Positions 42,914-52,987 of a stretch of 64,000 bases of DNA are shown piece by piece. Source of the stretch: Ruegeria marina (GTDB lineage Bacteria > Pseudomonadota > Alphaproteobacteria > Rhodobacterales > Rhodobacteraceae); NCBI RefSeq assembly GCF_900101475.1, contig NZ_FMZV01000006.1:1-64000 (forward strand), in the 5' to 3' direction. The position numbers were made by a program, and so were the translations under genes. The notes beneath the pieces are model-generated. The model did no database searches. It was given only the letters and a program-made list of their open reading frames with translations, and was not told where the DNA came from. How positions within the stretch are numbered: position 1 is the stretch's first letter; every line of letters starts with the position of its first letter.

Positions 42914-44212
42914 ATGACTCATTCCGAGGCGGAGCTGTCCCCGGCACAACCCAGAAAATCCTTTGTACGGACGCTGGAACTGGATCTGCGCCTTCTGGGC
43001 ATGATCGGGGCCTTTGCGATCCTGTGCATCGGCTTCGACCTGGTGACCGGCGGCCGCTTCCTGACACCGCGCAACATCTTCAACCTGACGATCCAGACCG
43101 TTTCGGTCGCGATCATGGCCACCGGCATGGTGTTCGTCATCGTCACCCGCCATATCGACCTGAGCGTCGGCGCGCTGCTGGCCACCTGTTCGGCCGTCAT
43201 GGCGATGACCCAGACCGAGATCCTGCCCAACATGCTGGGCCTCGGGCTGGGTCATCCGCTGATCCCCTGGGTGACCATCGCCTTCGGCATCCTGGTGGGC
43301 ACGTTGATCGGCGCCTTTCACGGCTGGCTGGTGGGCTATCTGACCATCCCCGCCTTTATCGTGACGCTCGGCGGGTTGCTGGTCTGGCGCAACGTCGGCT
43401 GGTACCTGACCAGCGGCAAGACCATCGGCCCGCTGGACCCGACCTTCATGCAGTTCGGTGGCATCAACGGCACGCTGGGTGCGGGATGGTCCTGGATCGT
43501 CGGGCTGCTGGCGCTGGCTGCCGCGCTCTATGGCCTGTGGACCAGCCGCAAGAACAAGATCCGCCACGGCTTCTCGGTCAAACCGCTCTGGGCCGAAGGC
43601 GTGCTGGCGGCGCTGATCTCGGCGGCGATCATTGGCTTTGTGGCGATCCTGAACGCCTACGAAGTTCCCGCCGCCCGGTTGAAGCGTGATTTCGAGGCGC
43701 AGGGCCTGACCCTGCCCGAAGGCTATACCGAAGCCTATGGCATCCCGATCTCGGTGCTGCTGCTGATCTTCATCGCCGCCGCCATGACCATGCTGGCGCG
43801 GCGCACCCGGCTGGGCCGCTACATCTTTGCCACCGGCGGCAACCCCGATGCGGCGGAACTGAGCGGCATCAACACCCGCCTGCTGACGGTCAAGATATTC
43901 GCGCTTATGGGCGCGCTCTGCGCCATTTCGGCGGTCGTCGCCTCGGCCCGTCTGACCAACCATTCCAACGACATCGGCACGCTGGACGAATTGCGCGTCA
44001 TCGCCGCGGCGGTGATCGGCGGCACCGCGCTGTCCGGCGGCTTCGGCACCATTTACGGAGCGATCCTGGGCGCGCTGATCATGCAGTCGCTGCAATCGGG
44101 CATGGCCATGGTCGGGGTCGATGCGCCCTTGCAGAACATCGTCGTGGGCGCGGTGCTGGTGCTGGCGGTGCTGATCGACATTGTCTACCGCAAACGGACG
44201 GGAGTCGCGTGA
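42914..44212 (+). CDS. xylH: D-xylose ABC transporter, permease
   Basis: This is a 432-residue inner-membrane permease of the branched-chain/ribose type with about 10-11 transmembrane segments: after a cytoplasmic N-terminus of ~35 residues come [34 protein letters not shown] and others. The EAA-like cytoplasmic loop region is [19 protein letters not shown]. Near residue 200-250 there is a longer loop between helices, as in XylH homologues. The ATG has AGGA ten bases upstream. It pairs with the single-domain ATPase encoded 34 bases downstream. Confidence 0.93.
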   Translation: MTHSEAELSPAQPRKSFVRTLELDLRLLGMIGAFAILCIGFDLVTGGRFLTPRNIFNLTIQTVSVAIMATGMVFVIVTRHIDLSVGALLATCSAVMAMTQTEILPNMLGLGLGHPLIPWVTIAFGILVGTLIGAFHGWLVGYLTIPAFIVTLGGLLVWRNVGWYLTSGKTIGPLDPTFMQFGGINGTLGAGWSWIVGLLALAAALYGLWTSRKNKIRHGFSVKPLWAEGVLAALISAAIIGFVAILNAYEVPAARLKRDFEAQGLTLPEGYTEAYGIPISVLLLIFIAAAMTMLARRTRLGRYIFATGGNPDAAELSGINTRLLTVKIFALMGALCAISAVVASARLTNHSNDIGTLDELRVIAAAVIGGTALSGGFGTIYGAILGALIMQSLQSGMAMVGVDAPLQNIVVGAVLVLAVLIDIVYRKRTGVA

Positions 44213-44246
44213 TGGAACAGCGTACAAAACGGTCAACAGGTGCGTC

Positions 44247-45026
44247 ATGACAGGTACAGAACAGTCAAAACGCGGTACACCTCTGGTCGAGATGCGCGAC
44301 ATCTGCATCTCCTTCGGTGGCGTGCATGCCGTGGATCATGTCAGCGTCGACCTCTATCCGGGCGAGGTCGTGGGCCTTCTGGGTCATAACGGCGCCGGCA
44401 AATCGACCCTGATCAAGATCCTCTCGGGCGCCTACCGGATGGACTCGGGCGAGATCCGGATCAACGGCGAAAAGGCCGAGATCCACAACCCCCGCGACGC
44501 AAGGCGTTACAATATCGAGACGATATATCAGACACTTGCGCTGGCCGATAACCTCGATGCAAGCTCGAACCTGTTCCTGGGGCGCGAGCTGGTGACGCCC
44601 TTCGGGCTGGTCGATGACGACGCGATGGAGGCCGAGACGCGCAAGATCATGGGGCGGCTCAATCCCAACTTCAAGAAGTTCAACGAACCGGTCTCGGCCC
44701 TTTCGGGCGGCCAGCGCCAGTCGGTCGCCATCGCTCGCGCGGTCTATTTCGACGCCCGCATCCTGATCATGGACGAACCCACCGCCGCCCTCGGACCCCA
44801 TGAAACGCAGATGGTGGCCGAGCTGATCGAACAGCTAAAGGCCCAGGGAATAGGGATTTTCCTGATCAGTCACGACATTCATGACGTGATGAAACTCTGT
44901 GACCGGGCCAGCGTTATGAAGAACGGCCAGCTGGTCGGGACGGTGGATGTGGACAAGGTCACCGATGACGATCTCTTGGGCATGATCATCCTGGGCAAGC
45001 ACCCGGGCGCCCAGGCCGAGGCGTGA
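44247..45026 (+). CDS. xylG: Sugar ABC transporter ATPase, single-domain XylG
   Basis: This 259-residue protein has one complete ATPase domain: Walker [11 protein letters not shown]-loop [10 protein letters not shown], signature [14 protein letters not shown], Walker [13 protein letters not shown] and H-loop [10 protein letters not shown]. Classical XylG and RbsA carry two such domains in ~500 residues, so this is the half-size form (FrcA-like) that must dimerise to serve XylH. ATG 44247 (MTGTEQSK) with AGG seven bases upstream is preferred over an in-frame ATG at 44181 that lies inside xylH. The stop overlaps the glucokinase start region. Confidence 0.9.
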   Translation: MTGTEQSKRGTPLVEMRDICISFGGVHAVDHVSVDLYPGEVVGLLGHNGAGKSTLIKILSGAYRMDSGEIRINGEKAEIHNPRDARRYNIETIYQTLALADNLDASSNLFLGRELVTPFGLVDDDAMEAETRKIMGRLNPNFKKFNEPVSALSGGQRQSVAIARAVYFDARILIMDEPTAALGPHETQMVAELIEQLKAQGIGIFLISHDIHDVMKLCDRASVMKNGQLVGTVDVDKVTDDDLLGMIILGKHPGAQAEA

Positions 45027-45028
45027 GC

Positions 45029-45952
45029 ATGGCCGTCCTGGTGGCAGATGTAGGGGGAACCAATACCCGCGTGGCTCTGGCCCAGTCCGGACGACTGTCG
45101 CAGCTGGCCCGCTTCGGCAACGATGCCTATGGTTCGTTTTCCGAGGTGCTGTCGGCCTATGCGCGCGGCCACAACCCGCCGGCCTTGCGTGGAATCTGCG
45201 TGGCGGTCGCGGGTCCGGTCGCGGCGGGCCGCGCCGAATTGACCAACAGAAACTGGCACTTCGAGGAATCTGGGCTGGCGGCCGCGCTGCCGGGACAGGG
45301 GGATATTCCCGCCCGGCTGATCAACGATCTTGTGGCGCTGGGCCATGCGCTGCCGGGGCTCATGGAGGCACAACTCGACGTGATCCGCACAGGTGCCGCG
45401 CAGCCCTCGAACGATCAGGCGCTGGTGGCGGGTCTGGGCACCGGCTTCAACGCCTGCCTGCTGAAAGGCGGGGCCGTGGTCGAGGCGGAAATGGGCCATG
45501 CCAGCCTGCCGCTTGGCATTGCCGAAGAGTTGCGCGCACAGCTTGGCGATGCGGCGGGGACGTTTCGCACCAACGAGTGCCTGTTCTCGGGCCGGGGTCT
45601 GTCGCGGCTGCACCATATCCTGTCCGGGCAGGACAGGCGCGGCCAGGACATACTGGCGGATTACATCGCAGGCGGCGATCCCAGGGCCGCGGCCACGGTT
45701 ACGATGACCGCGCGGTTGCTTGGTCTTTTCGCGCGTGAACTGGTATTCCAGTACCTGCCGTTTCGCGGCATCCATTTCGCAGGAGGCGCAGCGCGTGGTA
45801 TCCTCGGTTCTGCGGCACGGGCGGAGTTTCTGTCGTCCTTCGAGGCGGATGGCCGGTTTGCCGATCACCTGGATCGGGTGCCGGTGCGCCTGATCGCCGA
45901 TGATGCCGCCGCGCTGAGCGGCGCCGCCCGGATGATGGAGGAATGCGCATGA
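45029..45952 (+). CDS. glk: Glucokinase
   Basis: This is a 307-residue ATP-dependent glucokinase of the bacterial Glk family: VLVADVGGTNTRVALA for phosphate binding, CVAVAGPVAAGRAELTNRNWHF for substrate contact, RLINDLVALGHAL with the catalytic Asp, LVAGLGTGFNACLL, and EMGHASLP. The ATG at 45029 is preferred (GAGG seven bases upstream); a GTG at 45023 overlapping the xylG stop is also in frame. The stop overlaps the next gene as ATGA. Its inclusion in the xylose-transport operon suggests the transporter also serves glucose or xylose-containing oligosaccharides. Confidence 0.87.
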   Translation: MAVLVADVGGTNTRVALAQSGRLSQLARFGNDAYGSFSEVLSAYARGHNPPALRGICVAVAGPVAAGRAELTNRNWHFEESGLAAALPGQGDIPARLINDLVALGHALPGLMEAQLDVIRTGAAQPSNDQALVAGLGTGFNACLLKGGAVVEAEMGHASLPLGIAEELRAQLGDAAGTFRTNECLFSGRGLSRLHHILSGQDRRGQDILADYIAGGDPRAAATVTMTARLLGLFARELVFQYLPFRGIHFAGGAARGILGSAARAEFLSSFEADGRFADHLDRVPVRLIADDAAALSGAARMMEECA

Positions 45953-46932
45953 CCAAGCCCCTGTTCCGTTGGGGTATCCTGTCGCCCGCCAGAATCGCGC
46001 GCGAACACGTTATGCCTGCCATGGCGCGGTCCGAAACCGGCGTGATCCACGCCATCGCCAGCCGCGACGCGGGTCGCGCGCAGGCGCAGGCGGCACGGTT
46101 CTCGGCACCGCGCTGGTATGGCGGCTACGATGCGCTCCTCTCCGATCCGGATGTGGACGGGGTCTATATCCCGCTGCCCACGGCGCAGCACGCCGAATGG
46201 GCGATCCGCGCGGCGGAGGCCGGAAAACATGTTCTGTGCGAGAAGCCCATCGCGTTGAAGGCGGACCAGATCGACCCGATCATTGCCGCGCGCGATGCAT
46301 CAGGCCGGGTGGTGTCCGAGGCGTTCATGGTCTGGTATCATCCGCAATGGCGCAAGGTGCGCGAGCTGATTTCGGGTGGCGCCATCGGACGGCTGCGGCA
46401 GGTCACGGGAGGGTTTTCCTATCACAACACCGACCCGGACAACATGCGCAACAGGCCCGAACTGGGCGGCGGCGCGCTGCCCGATATCGGTGTCTATCCG
46501 GTGGTCACGACGCTCTTGGCAACCGGGGCCGAGATGCAATGGGCCGAGGCGCGGATCGACTATTCACCCGCCTTCGGCACCGATATCTTCGCCCGCGTGG
46601 TGATCGGCTGCGGCGGCTTCGACCTGAGTTTCCACGTTGCCACCCAGATGGCGGCCTATCAGTCGATGCGGTTTTTTGGCGAGACCGGCTGGATCGATGT
46701 GCCGACCCCGTTCAATGCCGGCCTCTACGGGTTTGACGAGGTCGTGCTGCACGACCAGAAGAACATGACGCGCCAGGTGTTCCGGTTCCCGGGTGTCAAC
46801 CAGTACGAGGCGCAGGTGGATGCTTTCGTGCGCGCCACCCGAGGGGAGGGCGAGGTATTTCCGTTGGAGATGTCGCGCCGCGTGCAGGAGGTGATCGACG
46901 CGATCTATGACGCGGGGGCCAGGCGCGCCTGA
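45949..46932 (+). CDS. Gfo/Idh/MocA oxidoreductase, possibly NAD(P) xylose dehydrogenase
   Basis: This is a 327-residue oxidoreductase: FRWGILSPARIAREHVMPAM at the N-terminus for NAD(P), VDGVYIPLPTAQHAEWAIRA, and AGKHVLCEKPIAL with the EKP catalytic-region motif. The C-terminal domain includes EAFMVWYHPQW and the GGGALPDIGVYPV stretch also seen in glucose-fructose oxidoreductase and in D-xylose 1-dehydrogenases of this superfamily. GGAGG seven bases upstream and the ATGA overlap with glk support the start. As the last gene of the xylose operon it could oxidise D-xylose to xylonolactone as a side route to the isomerase pathway; substrate choice is inferred from context. Confidence 0.8.
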   Translation: MTKPLFRWGILSPARIAREHVMPAMARSETGVIHAIASRDAGRAQAQAARFSAPRWYGGYDALLSDPDVDGVYIPLPTAQHAEWAIRAAEAGKHVLCEKPIALKADQIDPIIAARDASGRVVSEAFMVWYHPQWRKVRELISGGAIGRLRQVTGGFSYHNTDPDNMRNRPELGGGALPDIGVYPVVTTLLATGAEMQWAEARIDYSPAFGTDIFARVVIGCGGFDLSFHVATQMAAYQSMRFFGETGWIDVPTPFNAGLYGFDEVVLHDQKNMTRQVFRFPGVNQYEAQVDAFVRATRGEGEVFPLEMSRRVQEVIDAIYDAGARRA

Positions 46933-47002
46933 CGCTTTTGCGGGCATTCCCTGCGTTCAGGTCGTGGCAGCGGGCTTCAGGCGGTTGGCGCGGAGGCGGC
47001 GC

Positions 47003-47066
47003 AGGGGGCTCTGCCCCCTCGGCCCTGACGGGCCTCACCCCCGGAGTATTTGGGACCAGAAAGAAG
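47003..47066. terminator. Rhodobacteraceae-type intergenic element with hairpin
   Basis: Between the convergent Gfo/Idh gene and the gamma-glutamyltransferase gene lies a hairpin AGGGGGC-TCT-GCCCCCT (47003-47019), followed by CCCCCGGAGTATTTGGGACC and AGAAAGAAG. The pattern of GC hairpin, CCCGGAGTATTT and purine tail recurs in intergenic regions of many Rhodobacteraceae genomes. It probably ends both transcripts. A diverged relative is at 38787-38843. Confidence 0.6.
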
Positions 47067-47100
47067 CGAAACCCGGGGCACGCCAACCAAGGTCAGGATC

Positions 47101-48891
47101 CTAGCGACCTATGGCATAGGCCTGCATAAGCCGCGGCGTGGCGGCGGCGCGCAAGAGCCCGTCGGAATTGCGGCTGGCTGCAGTCAGACGCCCGACGGTC
47201 CAGGGTTCGGCCACCTCGACCGCGTGGCCGCGCCGGCGCAGATCGGTGATGACCGCTTCGCCAAAGGCGGGTTCGATCATCAGGTGGCCCGGCCGCACGG
47301 GCCGGGGGTAGAACGACTCCTGGAAATGGCCGGTATGAAACAGCGGCGCGTCGATCGCCTGTTGCAGGTTCATGCCGCCATGCACCAGCCGCAGCAGGTA
47401 GATGAGCTGCCACTGGTCCTGCTGGTCGCCCCCCGGCGTGCCAAAGGCCAGCTCGGTCCCGTCCGGCCCCCGCGCCATCGAGGGCGACAGGGTGGTGCGC
47501 GGCCTGCGCCCTGGCGTCAGAGAGCCGGGCAACCCCTCGTCCAGCCAGAACATCTGGGCGCGCGTGTTCAGTGGCATACCCAGCCCCGGCACCACCGGCG
47601 AGCTTTGCAGCCAGCCGCCCGAGGGCGTGGCGGATACCATGTTGCCCCATCGGTCGATCACGTCGATATGCACCGTATCGCCCCGGCGCTGCGACAGATG
47701 CGCCATGGTCGGTTCGCCCGCGCCGGTGCCGCCGCCCGAGACATAGTCTTCGGTCGCATGGCGCAGGGCGGCGTCGGTCCAGGTCTCGAATCCCGCCAGC
47801 CGGCCCGGGCGCTGTTCCACCGAGGCCGCATCGCCGATCAGCGCGCGCCGCGCCTCGGCGTATTTCTCCGACAGGAGCGTGCTCATGGGGATGTCGGTGT
47901 GATCGGGGTCGCCGTAATAGGCCTCGCGGTCTGCAAAGGCGAGTTTCATTGCCTCGGTGACCAGATGCACGAAATCGGCGCCGCGGAGATCCATCGCGTC
48001 GAGATCAAACCCGTCGAGGATCTGCAGCGATTGCAGCAGGGCAGGGCCTTGGGTCCAGGGGCCGCCCTTCCAGACCGTCCAGCCCTTGTACCGGGCCGAA
48101 ATGGGGGCCTCGTAACTTGCCTGCCAGCCGGCCATGTCCTGACCGGTCAACACCCCCTTGCGGCGACCGCCGGCGGCATCCATGACGCAGGCATCGCGCA
48201 GGTAACGGTCGATCGCCTCGGCCACGAAGCCGCGATAGAAGGCGTCGCGTGCCGCCTCGATCTGCGTTTCGCGGCCCGGTTTCGCCTCGGCCTCGGCCAG
48301 AAGCCGCGTCCAGGTGTCGGCCAGCGCGGGGTTCTTCATCAATGCGCCGGGTTGCGGTGCGGCACCGCCCGGCAGCCAGGTGTCGTAGGAGGTGGGCCAT
48401 TCCTCGCGAAAGAACCCGGCCAGCCCGGCGATGGTGGCGGCGACGCGGGGCAGGGTGGGGTGACCTGCGCGAGCATAGTGGATGGCCGGTTCCAGTATAT
48501 CGCGCAGGGGCAGGCTACCATGGTCCCGCAACATCAGCATCCAGGCGTCGAAGGCGCCGGGTATCACGGTTGCCAATAATCCCGATCCGGGAATGCGCCG
48601 CAATCCTTGCGCCCTGTATTGGGCAATGGTGGCGCCCGCGGGCGCCGTGCCCTGGCCGCAGACCATGGTCGGGACCGTGTCGCACGAGGGTTTGATCAAC
48701 AGCGGCATGTCGCCCAGCGGACCGTTCAGATGCGGCTCGACCACATGCAGCACAAACCCCATCGCCGCCGCGGCGTCGAAGGCATTGCCGCCCTTCTCGA
48801 GCAGGCTCATGCCCACCGCAGAGGCGATCCAGTGCGTCGATGTGGCCACGCCGAAGGTGCCGGCGATCTCGGGGCGGGTGGTGAATTCCAT
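47101..48891 (-). CDS. Gamma-glutamyltransferase-family protein
   Basis: This is a 596-residue Ntn-hydrolase of the gamma-glutamyltranspeptidase family. The N-terminal large-subunit part has THWIASAVGMSLLEKGGNAFDAAAA. The small subunit should begin at the nucleophile Thr406 in GDTVHIDVIDRWGNMVSATPS. Later come the conserved GRRPRTTLSPSM and AFGTPGGDQQDQWQL blocks. No signal peptide is visible on the chosen start (MEFTTRPE), unlike periplasmic GGT, so an acylase-type or cytoplasmic GGT-like enzyme is possible. The start lies four bases after the tamB stop with only a weak ribosome-binding site, indicating coupling to tamB. Confidence 0.83.
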   Translation of the reverse strand: MEFTTRPEIAGTFGVATSTHWIASAVGMSLLEKGGNAFDAAAAMGFVLHVVEPHLNGPLGDMPLLIKPSCDTVPTMVCGQGTAPAGATIAQYRAQGLRRIPGSGLLATVIPGAFDAWMLMLRDHGSLPLRDILEPAIHYARAGHPTLPRVAATIAGLAGFFREEWPTSYDTWLPGGAAPQPGALMKNPALADTWTRLLAEAEAKPGRETQIEAARDAFYRGFVAEAIDRYLRDACVMDAAGGRRKGVLTGQDMAGWQASYEAPISARYKGWTVWKGGPWTQGPALLQSLQILDGFDLDAMDLRGADFVHLVTEAMKLAFADREAYYGDPDHTDIPMSTLLSEKYAEARRALIGDAASVEQRPGRLAGFETWTDAALRHATEDYVSGGGTGAGEPTMAHLSQRRGDTVHIDVIDRWGNMVSATPSGGWLQSSPVVPGLGMPLNTRAQMFWLDEGLPGSLTPGRRPRTTLSPSMARGPDGTELAFGTPGGDQQDQWQLIYLLRLVHGGMNLQQAIDAPLFHTGHFQESFYPRPVRPGHLMIEPAFGEAVITDLRRRGHAVEVAEPWTVGRLTAASRNSDGLLRAAATPRLMQAYAIGR

Positions 48892-48895
48892 CGGA

Positions 48896-51800
48896 TCAGT
48901 AGTCCCGTTCGAAGAAGATCCCGACCGAGGTGTCGCCCGCATTGTCCACCGTGCCCTTCAGCGTCAGATTGTCGGTCACGTCGAGGTTCAGGTTCACCTC
49001 GGTATCGCCTGACGTGTTGACCGTGAAATCGGTGTAGAGATTTTCTCCCAGATAGGCGCCGGCCCCCAGTTGGGCCCTGCCTTCCGTGTCCGCGCCGACC
49101 TCGATCGTATCCGCGCCGGTTGCTTTGCGTACACCCTTGGTGGCGTCTCCGCCTGCCCCCGACAATGTCGCCAGCGAGGCCGCCATCTGTGCAATTACAA
49201 ATGGCGAAAGCTCGGCAAACTGGTTGCCGAAGAGAAGCATCGCCAGCGCCTCTTCCGAGGGGCGATCGGGGTCTGCGATTACCTTGATCTCCGGTGCGTC
49301 CAACGGCCCGATAATCTGAAGCGAGGCCTGCCCTTCCGAGGTGGTGGTGGTCGAAGCGAATTCGACAAATGGCGTCAGGTCGCCTTGCAGGGTGACTATG
49401 CCCTTGGTCAGGTTCAGCCGTCTGCTGAAGATGTTGAAATCGCCGCGGATCAGCCCGATCTGACCCGAGGGAACCGGCGCTGCGCTTGTGCCGCCAATGT
49501 GGATCCGTCCACCCATTTCGGCGTTCAGCCCGCGCCCGCGTGCGTAGACCCGTCCGGGCGCATCGATCGAGATGTCCAGGGCGATTGCCGAATTGCCGCC
49601 GCCGCCATTGCCGGTGTCGACCAGGTTGGCACGCTGGCGTGTTGCAAACACAGCAGCAGGTTCGCGGCTGTGCACGATATCGGGGATCGCTGCCGCCCCG
49701 GCGGCGCCCCCGGCGGTGTTGAGGTTGATGTTGGTCTCCCCGACATTGATCTGTCCCGACAGGGAACTGTTTCCGGTCAGCGGCCCAGACAGTGTGATCT
49801 GGCCGCCAAGACGGCTGTCGTAAGACAGGTTGTCGGTCATCACCAGATCATTCAGCGCGACAGTGATGCGCCCGTCAAACGGCGGCAACAGAGATACCGG
49901 GCCGGACACGGTGAAGCTGCCACCGGCCCGCACACCGCCATTGAGGGAAATCTGCGCCGACTGGTCGGCGATCCTTACCGTTCCTCCGATGCCGGTAATC
50001 GTCTGCCCGGCCCCGGGTATCGCCAGCGTCGTGCCTGATGTCGTGATCGTGCCGGTCAGCGCAGCCAGACCCGGCGTGCCTTTCATCGCCACGTCGAACC
50101 GGGCCGTTCCGTCGATCTTGTTGGGGGAGAGCGCCTTGTTGGCCACCCCCAGGCTCAACTGACCATTGGTCGTCATGTCGACCAGGCCGCTCGTCTCGTC
50201 GAAGCTGCCTGCCACTTCGGCGGTTATCCCCGCCGGGCCCTGCGCCCTCCCGCTGATCGTCCAGACCCCGGCAGAGCGATCCGCCGTGCCACGCGCCGTC
50301 AGACTGCCGGGCAGATCCGGCACGAAGCGTTCCAGCCGGGCCAGTTCGGCGTCGAAATTCAGGTCCGCCGTGCCATCGGTGTCGACGGTGCCGTCAAGCC
50401 GGGCAAAGGAACTGTCCGGCCCGTTGAGCGACACATCGGTCCGGATGCCCGTCGGAGTGGGAGACACGGTTCCCGCCAGTTTCAGTGGTCCCGAAACGGC
50501 GGGGGTGACGCGGGCCAAGTCATCAAGGGCCGCCTTGAAGCGCAATTCGCTGTCGGCCGTCCGGAACGAGCCGCGCGCATCGGCGCTGAGCGCACTGCCC
50601 TCCAGCGTGAAGGCCCGGACATCGAGGCCCTCGCCATCGCGCAGACCGTCGAAATGCAGCCGCGTGCGCCCGGCGATCAGCTTGTCGAGCTGTGCTATCC
50701 CGGCGCGCAGGTCCGTGGCATCCAGATCGAGGCGCATGTCAAAGGTTTGATCGGCAATCTGTGCCCGACCGTTCAGTTCGGCTTGAACCGATCCGCCCAG
50801 ATCCCGGCCGGCAAGGCCGGAAAAGACCGCAAGTCGCGGGGCAGAAACTGTGGCCTTGCCATCAACGGCCAGGGCGCCGCTCAGGCCGGTGATCTCGGCC
50901 TCGACATCGGCGGTTGCGGCGCGGCTGTCCAGCGTCACCTTGCGCAGGTTCAGACTGTCGCCGTCGCGGCTTGCATCGAAATGCAGGGTCACTGGACCGG
51001 CGATCAGCGGGTCGATCTCGGCCATGCCGGTCGACAGGCCGCGCCCGTCCACGTCCAGCACAAGGTCAAAGGTCTCGCCCGTCTGGGTCGCCTTGCCCGT
51101 CATCTCGGCCGCGATTGTTCCGGTCAGGTCGCGTCCCGCCAGGGCCGAGAAAGGGGCGAGGTCGGGGGCCTCGACCCGTGCCCGGCCATCGAGAGTGAGT
51201 ATCCCGTCCGGCTGAGTCACCATCGCCGCCGCCTCGGCCCGGACCGCTGGCGCGTCAAGCCGGAAGTCTCGTACCGTCATGCCGCTGGCATCCCGTACGG
51301 CATCCAGGCGGATTGTGCTGCGGCCTGCGATCAGCGGGTCGATCTCGGCCCTGCCGCTGGACAGATCCATACCTTCGGCATCAAGCACGAAATCGAAGGA
51401 TCCCGACAGCGGTGTGCCCTTTCCGGTCAGTTCGGCATTGACCGAACCGCCCAATGCCTGCCCTGCCAGATCCGAGAAGCGGCTCAGGTCGTCGGCCACG
51501 AGCGTGACCTTTCCATCCATGGCAAAGCCCGAAGTAAGCCCGTCGATCACCGCATCCACAGTCGCGGCGAAATCCGCGCCTTTCAGTTCGACGGCACGCA
51601 GTGTCATCGACTGCTCGGGTGGCAGGTCGAACTGCCCGTTCAGCGTGATCGCGGTGCCGACGGCACGGTTCAGCGCCGGGTCTGCAAAGATCAGCCCTGC
51701 AAGCATCGATTGCAGGTCGCCGCCGATATGGGCGCCTTCGGGTCCGGTGGTCAGCGTGCCTTCGGCGGCGAACCGGGCCCGGCCCAGCCGCAATTCGGGC

Positions 51801-52987
51801 GTGTCCACCTCGTTGGCGGTCAGGTTCAGCACCCATCCGTCGCCGTTCGCCCTGTCATAAAGCCCGGAAACCTGTGCCGACTCCAGCGTGATGCGCGGAC
51901 CGGCCACCGGCAGCACCACCCGGTCGCCTTCAGGCGACATGATTCGCCCTTGCACCGCGGCATGCTGCAACAGGCCGCCGGCGGCCATCGCCATTTCGCC
52001 CTCGAGCCGCAGCGCCTGCGAGGAGAGGGTGAATTCGTCGAGGTCAAGCGCGCCGTCGGAATGGCTGACCCCGGTCACGAAAAGCCGCGTCTCGGTGCCG
52101 AAGAACGGATCGAATTCGGCCTCCAGGAATGGTGTCAGATCACCGCCCAGATCGGCGGTAAAGCCTGTACCGGGCTGCGCCGCGCCGGCTTCCGCCAGGG
52201 TTGATTGCAGCCGGACCTGGCCGGCCACCCGCTCGGCCCCTTCGCTGGCGAGTGCGATATCGGCGGTGAAATCGCTCACCGGTCCTTCGCCCGCCGCGGT
52301 CAGTTGCAGGGCGGGGGTACCGGGAATGCCAAGGCTGGTGGAAATCAGCCCGCCCGCGTCCTCGGTCACCGCGACGTCGAGCTTGATCTGGCTAGTCTCG
52401 TTCGTAAAGCCCGCGACCAGCCGCATCTGATCGCCCCGACGGTCCAGCCGCTCGATATCGAGAGCGCTGTCCAAGGTTCCGTCAGCCAGCGTCAGCTTGC
52501 CCAGAACGGACAGATCGGCTGGCATGCCCGCCAGCGCCGCGCCAAGCGCCAGCTTGTCCACCCGGACCTCGCCCAGTTCGATCGCCACCGGCAGTTCCGG
52601 CAGCTGGAACGGGGTCGCGGCTGCGTCAGGCAGTTCGGTCTGTTCGGGGCCTGGCAGGGGGGCGCGGTCGATGCGGATTTCCGCCGCCGTCAAAGCGTTG
52701 ACCGAGAACCGCCCCCGGATCAGTGCCAGCCGGTTCCAATCCAGCGCCGCGTCGCGGATCGTCAACCAGACGCCGTCGTCATCGGCGACCGTGATCTCTT
52801 CGATTGTGGCCTTGGCGCTCAGTGCGCCGGACAGGCCGCGCACCCTGATGTTGCGGCCCTCGCCCGACAGCGTGTCCTCGAGGAAATCGACCAGCAGGCC
52901 GCCGCTTTCCTCCAGGCTCTGCGCGACGGCATGGCCCGAGGTCGTCAGCATCAGCGTCACGGCAAGGGGATAGGTTACCTGTCTCAT
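48896..52987 (-). CDS. tamB: Translocation and assembly module subunit TamB
   Basis: This is a 1363-residue AsmA/TamB-type protein: one N-terminal signal anchor (TYPLAVTLMLTTSGHAVAQ), then about 1000 residues of repeating beta-strand units (for example the DGKATVSAPRLAVFSGLAGRDLGG, DGRARVEAPDLAPFSALAGRDLTG and DGKVTLVADDLSRFSDLAGQALGG series). It ends in the conserved C-terminal DUF490 domain with PEIKVIADPDRPSEEALAMLLFGN and LGAGAYLGENLYTDFTVNTSG. Known TamB spans the periplasm and works with TamA in outer-membrane biogenesis, possibly carrying phospholipid. Its ATG overlaps the tamA stop by one base. Confidence 0.93.
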   Translation of the reverse strand: MRQVTYPLAVTLMLTTSGHAVAQSLEESGGLLVDFLEDTLSGEGRNIRVRGLSGALSAKATIEEITVADDDGVWLTIRDAALDWNRLALIRGRFSVNALTAAEIRIDRAPLPGPEQTELPDAAATPFQLPELPVAIELGEVRVDKLALGAALAGMPADLSVLGKLTLADGTLDSALDIERLDRRGDQMRLVAGFTNETSQIKLDVAVTEDAGGLISTSLGIPGTPALQLTAAGEGPVSDFTADIALASEGAERVAGQVRLQSTLAEAGAAQPGTGFTADLGGDLTPFLEAEFDPFFGTETRLFVTGVSHSDGALDLDEFTLSSQALRLEGEMAMAAGGLLQHAAVQGRIMSPEGDRVVLPVAGPRITLESAQVSGLYDRANGDGWVLNLTANEVDTPELRLGRARFAAEGTLTTGPEGAHIGGDLQSMLAGLIFADPALNRAVGTAITLNGQFDLPPEQSMTLRAVELKGADFAATVDAVIDGLTSGFAMDGKVTLVADDLSRFSDLAGQALGGSVNAELTGKGTPLSGSFDFVLDAEGMDLSSGRAEIDPLIAGRSTIRLDAVRDASGMTVRDFRLDAPAVRAEAAAMVTQPDGILTLDGRARVEAPDLAPFSALAGRDLTGTIAAEMTGKATQTGETFDLVLDVDGRGLSTGMAEIDPLIAGPVTLHFDASRDGDSLNLRKVTLDSRAATADVEAEITGLSGALAVDGKATVSAPRLAVFSGLAGRDLGGSVQAELNGRAQIADQTFDMRLDLDATDLRAGIAQLDKLIAGRTRLHFDGLRDGEGLDVRAFTLEGSALSADARGSFRTADSELRFKAALDDLARVTPAVSGPLKLAGTVSPTPTGIRTDVSLNGPDSSFARLDGTVDTDGTADLNFDAELARLERFVPDLPGSLTARGTADRSAGVWTISGRAQGPAGITAEVAGSFDETSGLVDMTTNGQLSLGVANKALSPNKIDGTARFDVAMKGTPGLAALTGTITTSGTTLAIPGAGQTITGIGGTVRIADQSAQISLNGGVRAGGSFTVSGPVSLLPPFDGRITVALNDLVMTDNLSYDSRLGGQITLSGPLTGNSSLSGQINVGETNINLNTAGGAAGAAAIPDIVHSREPAAVFATRQRANLVDTGNGGGGNSAIALDISIDAPGRVYARGRGLNAEMGGRIHIGGTSAAPVPSGQIGLIRGDFNIFSRRLNLTKGIVTLQGDLTPFVEFASTTTTSEGQASLQIIGPLDAPEIKVIADPDRPSEEALAMLLFGNQFAELSPFVIAQMAASLATLSGAGGDATKGVRKATGADTIEVGADTEGRAQLGAGAYLGENLYTDFTVNTSGDTEVNLNLDVTDNLTLKGTVDNAGDTSVGIFFERDY

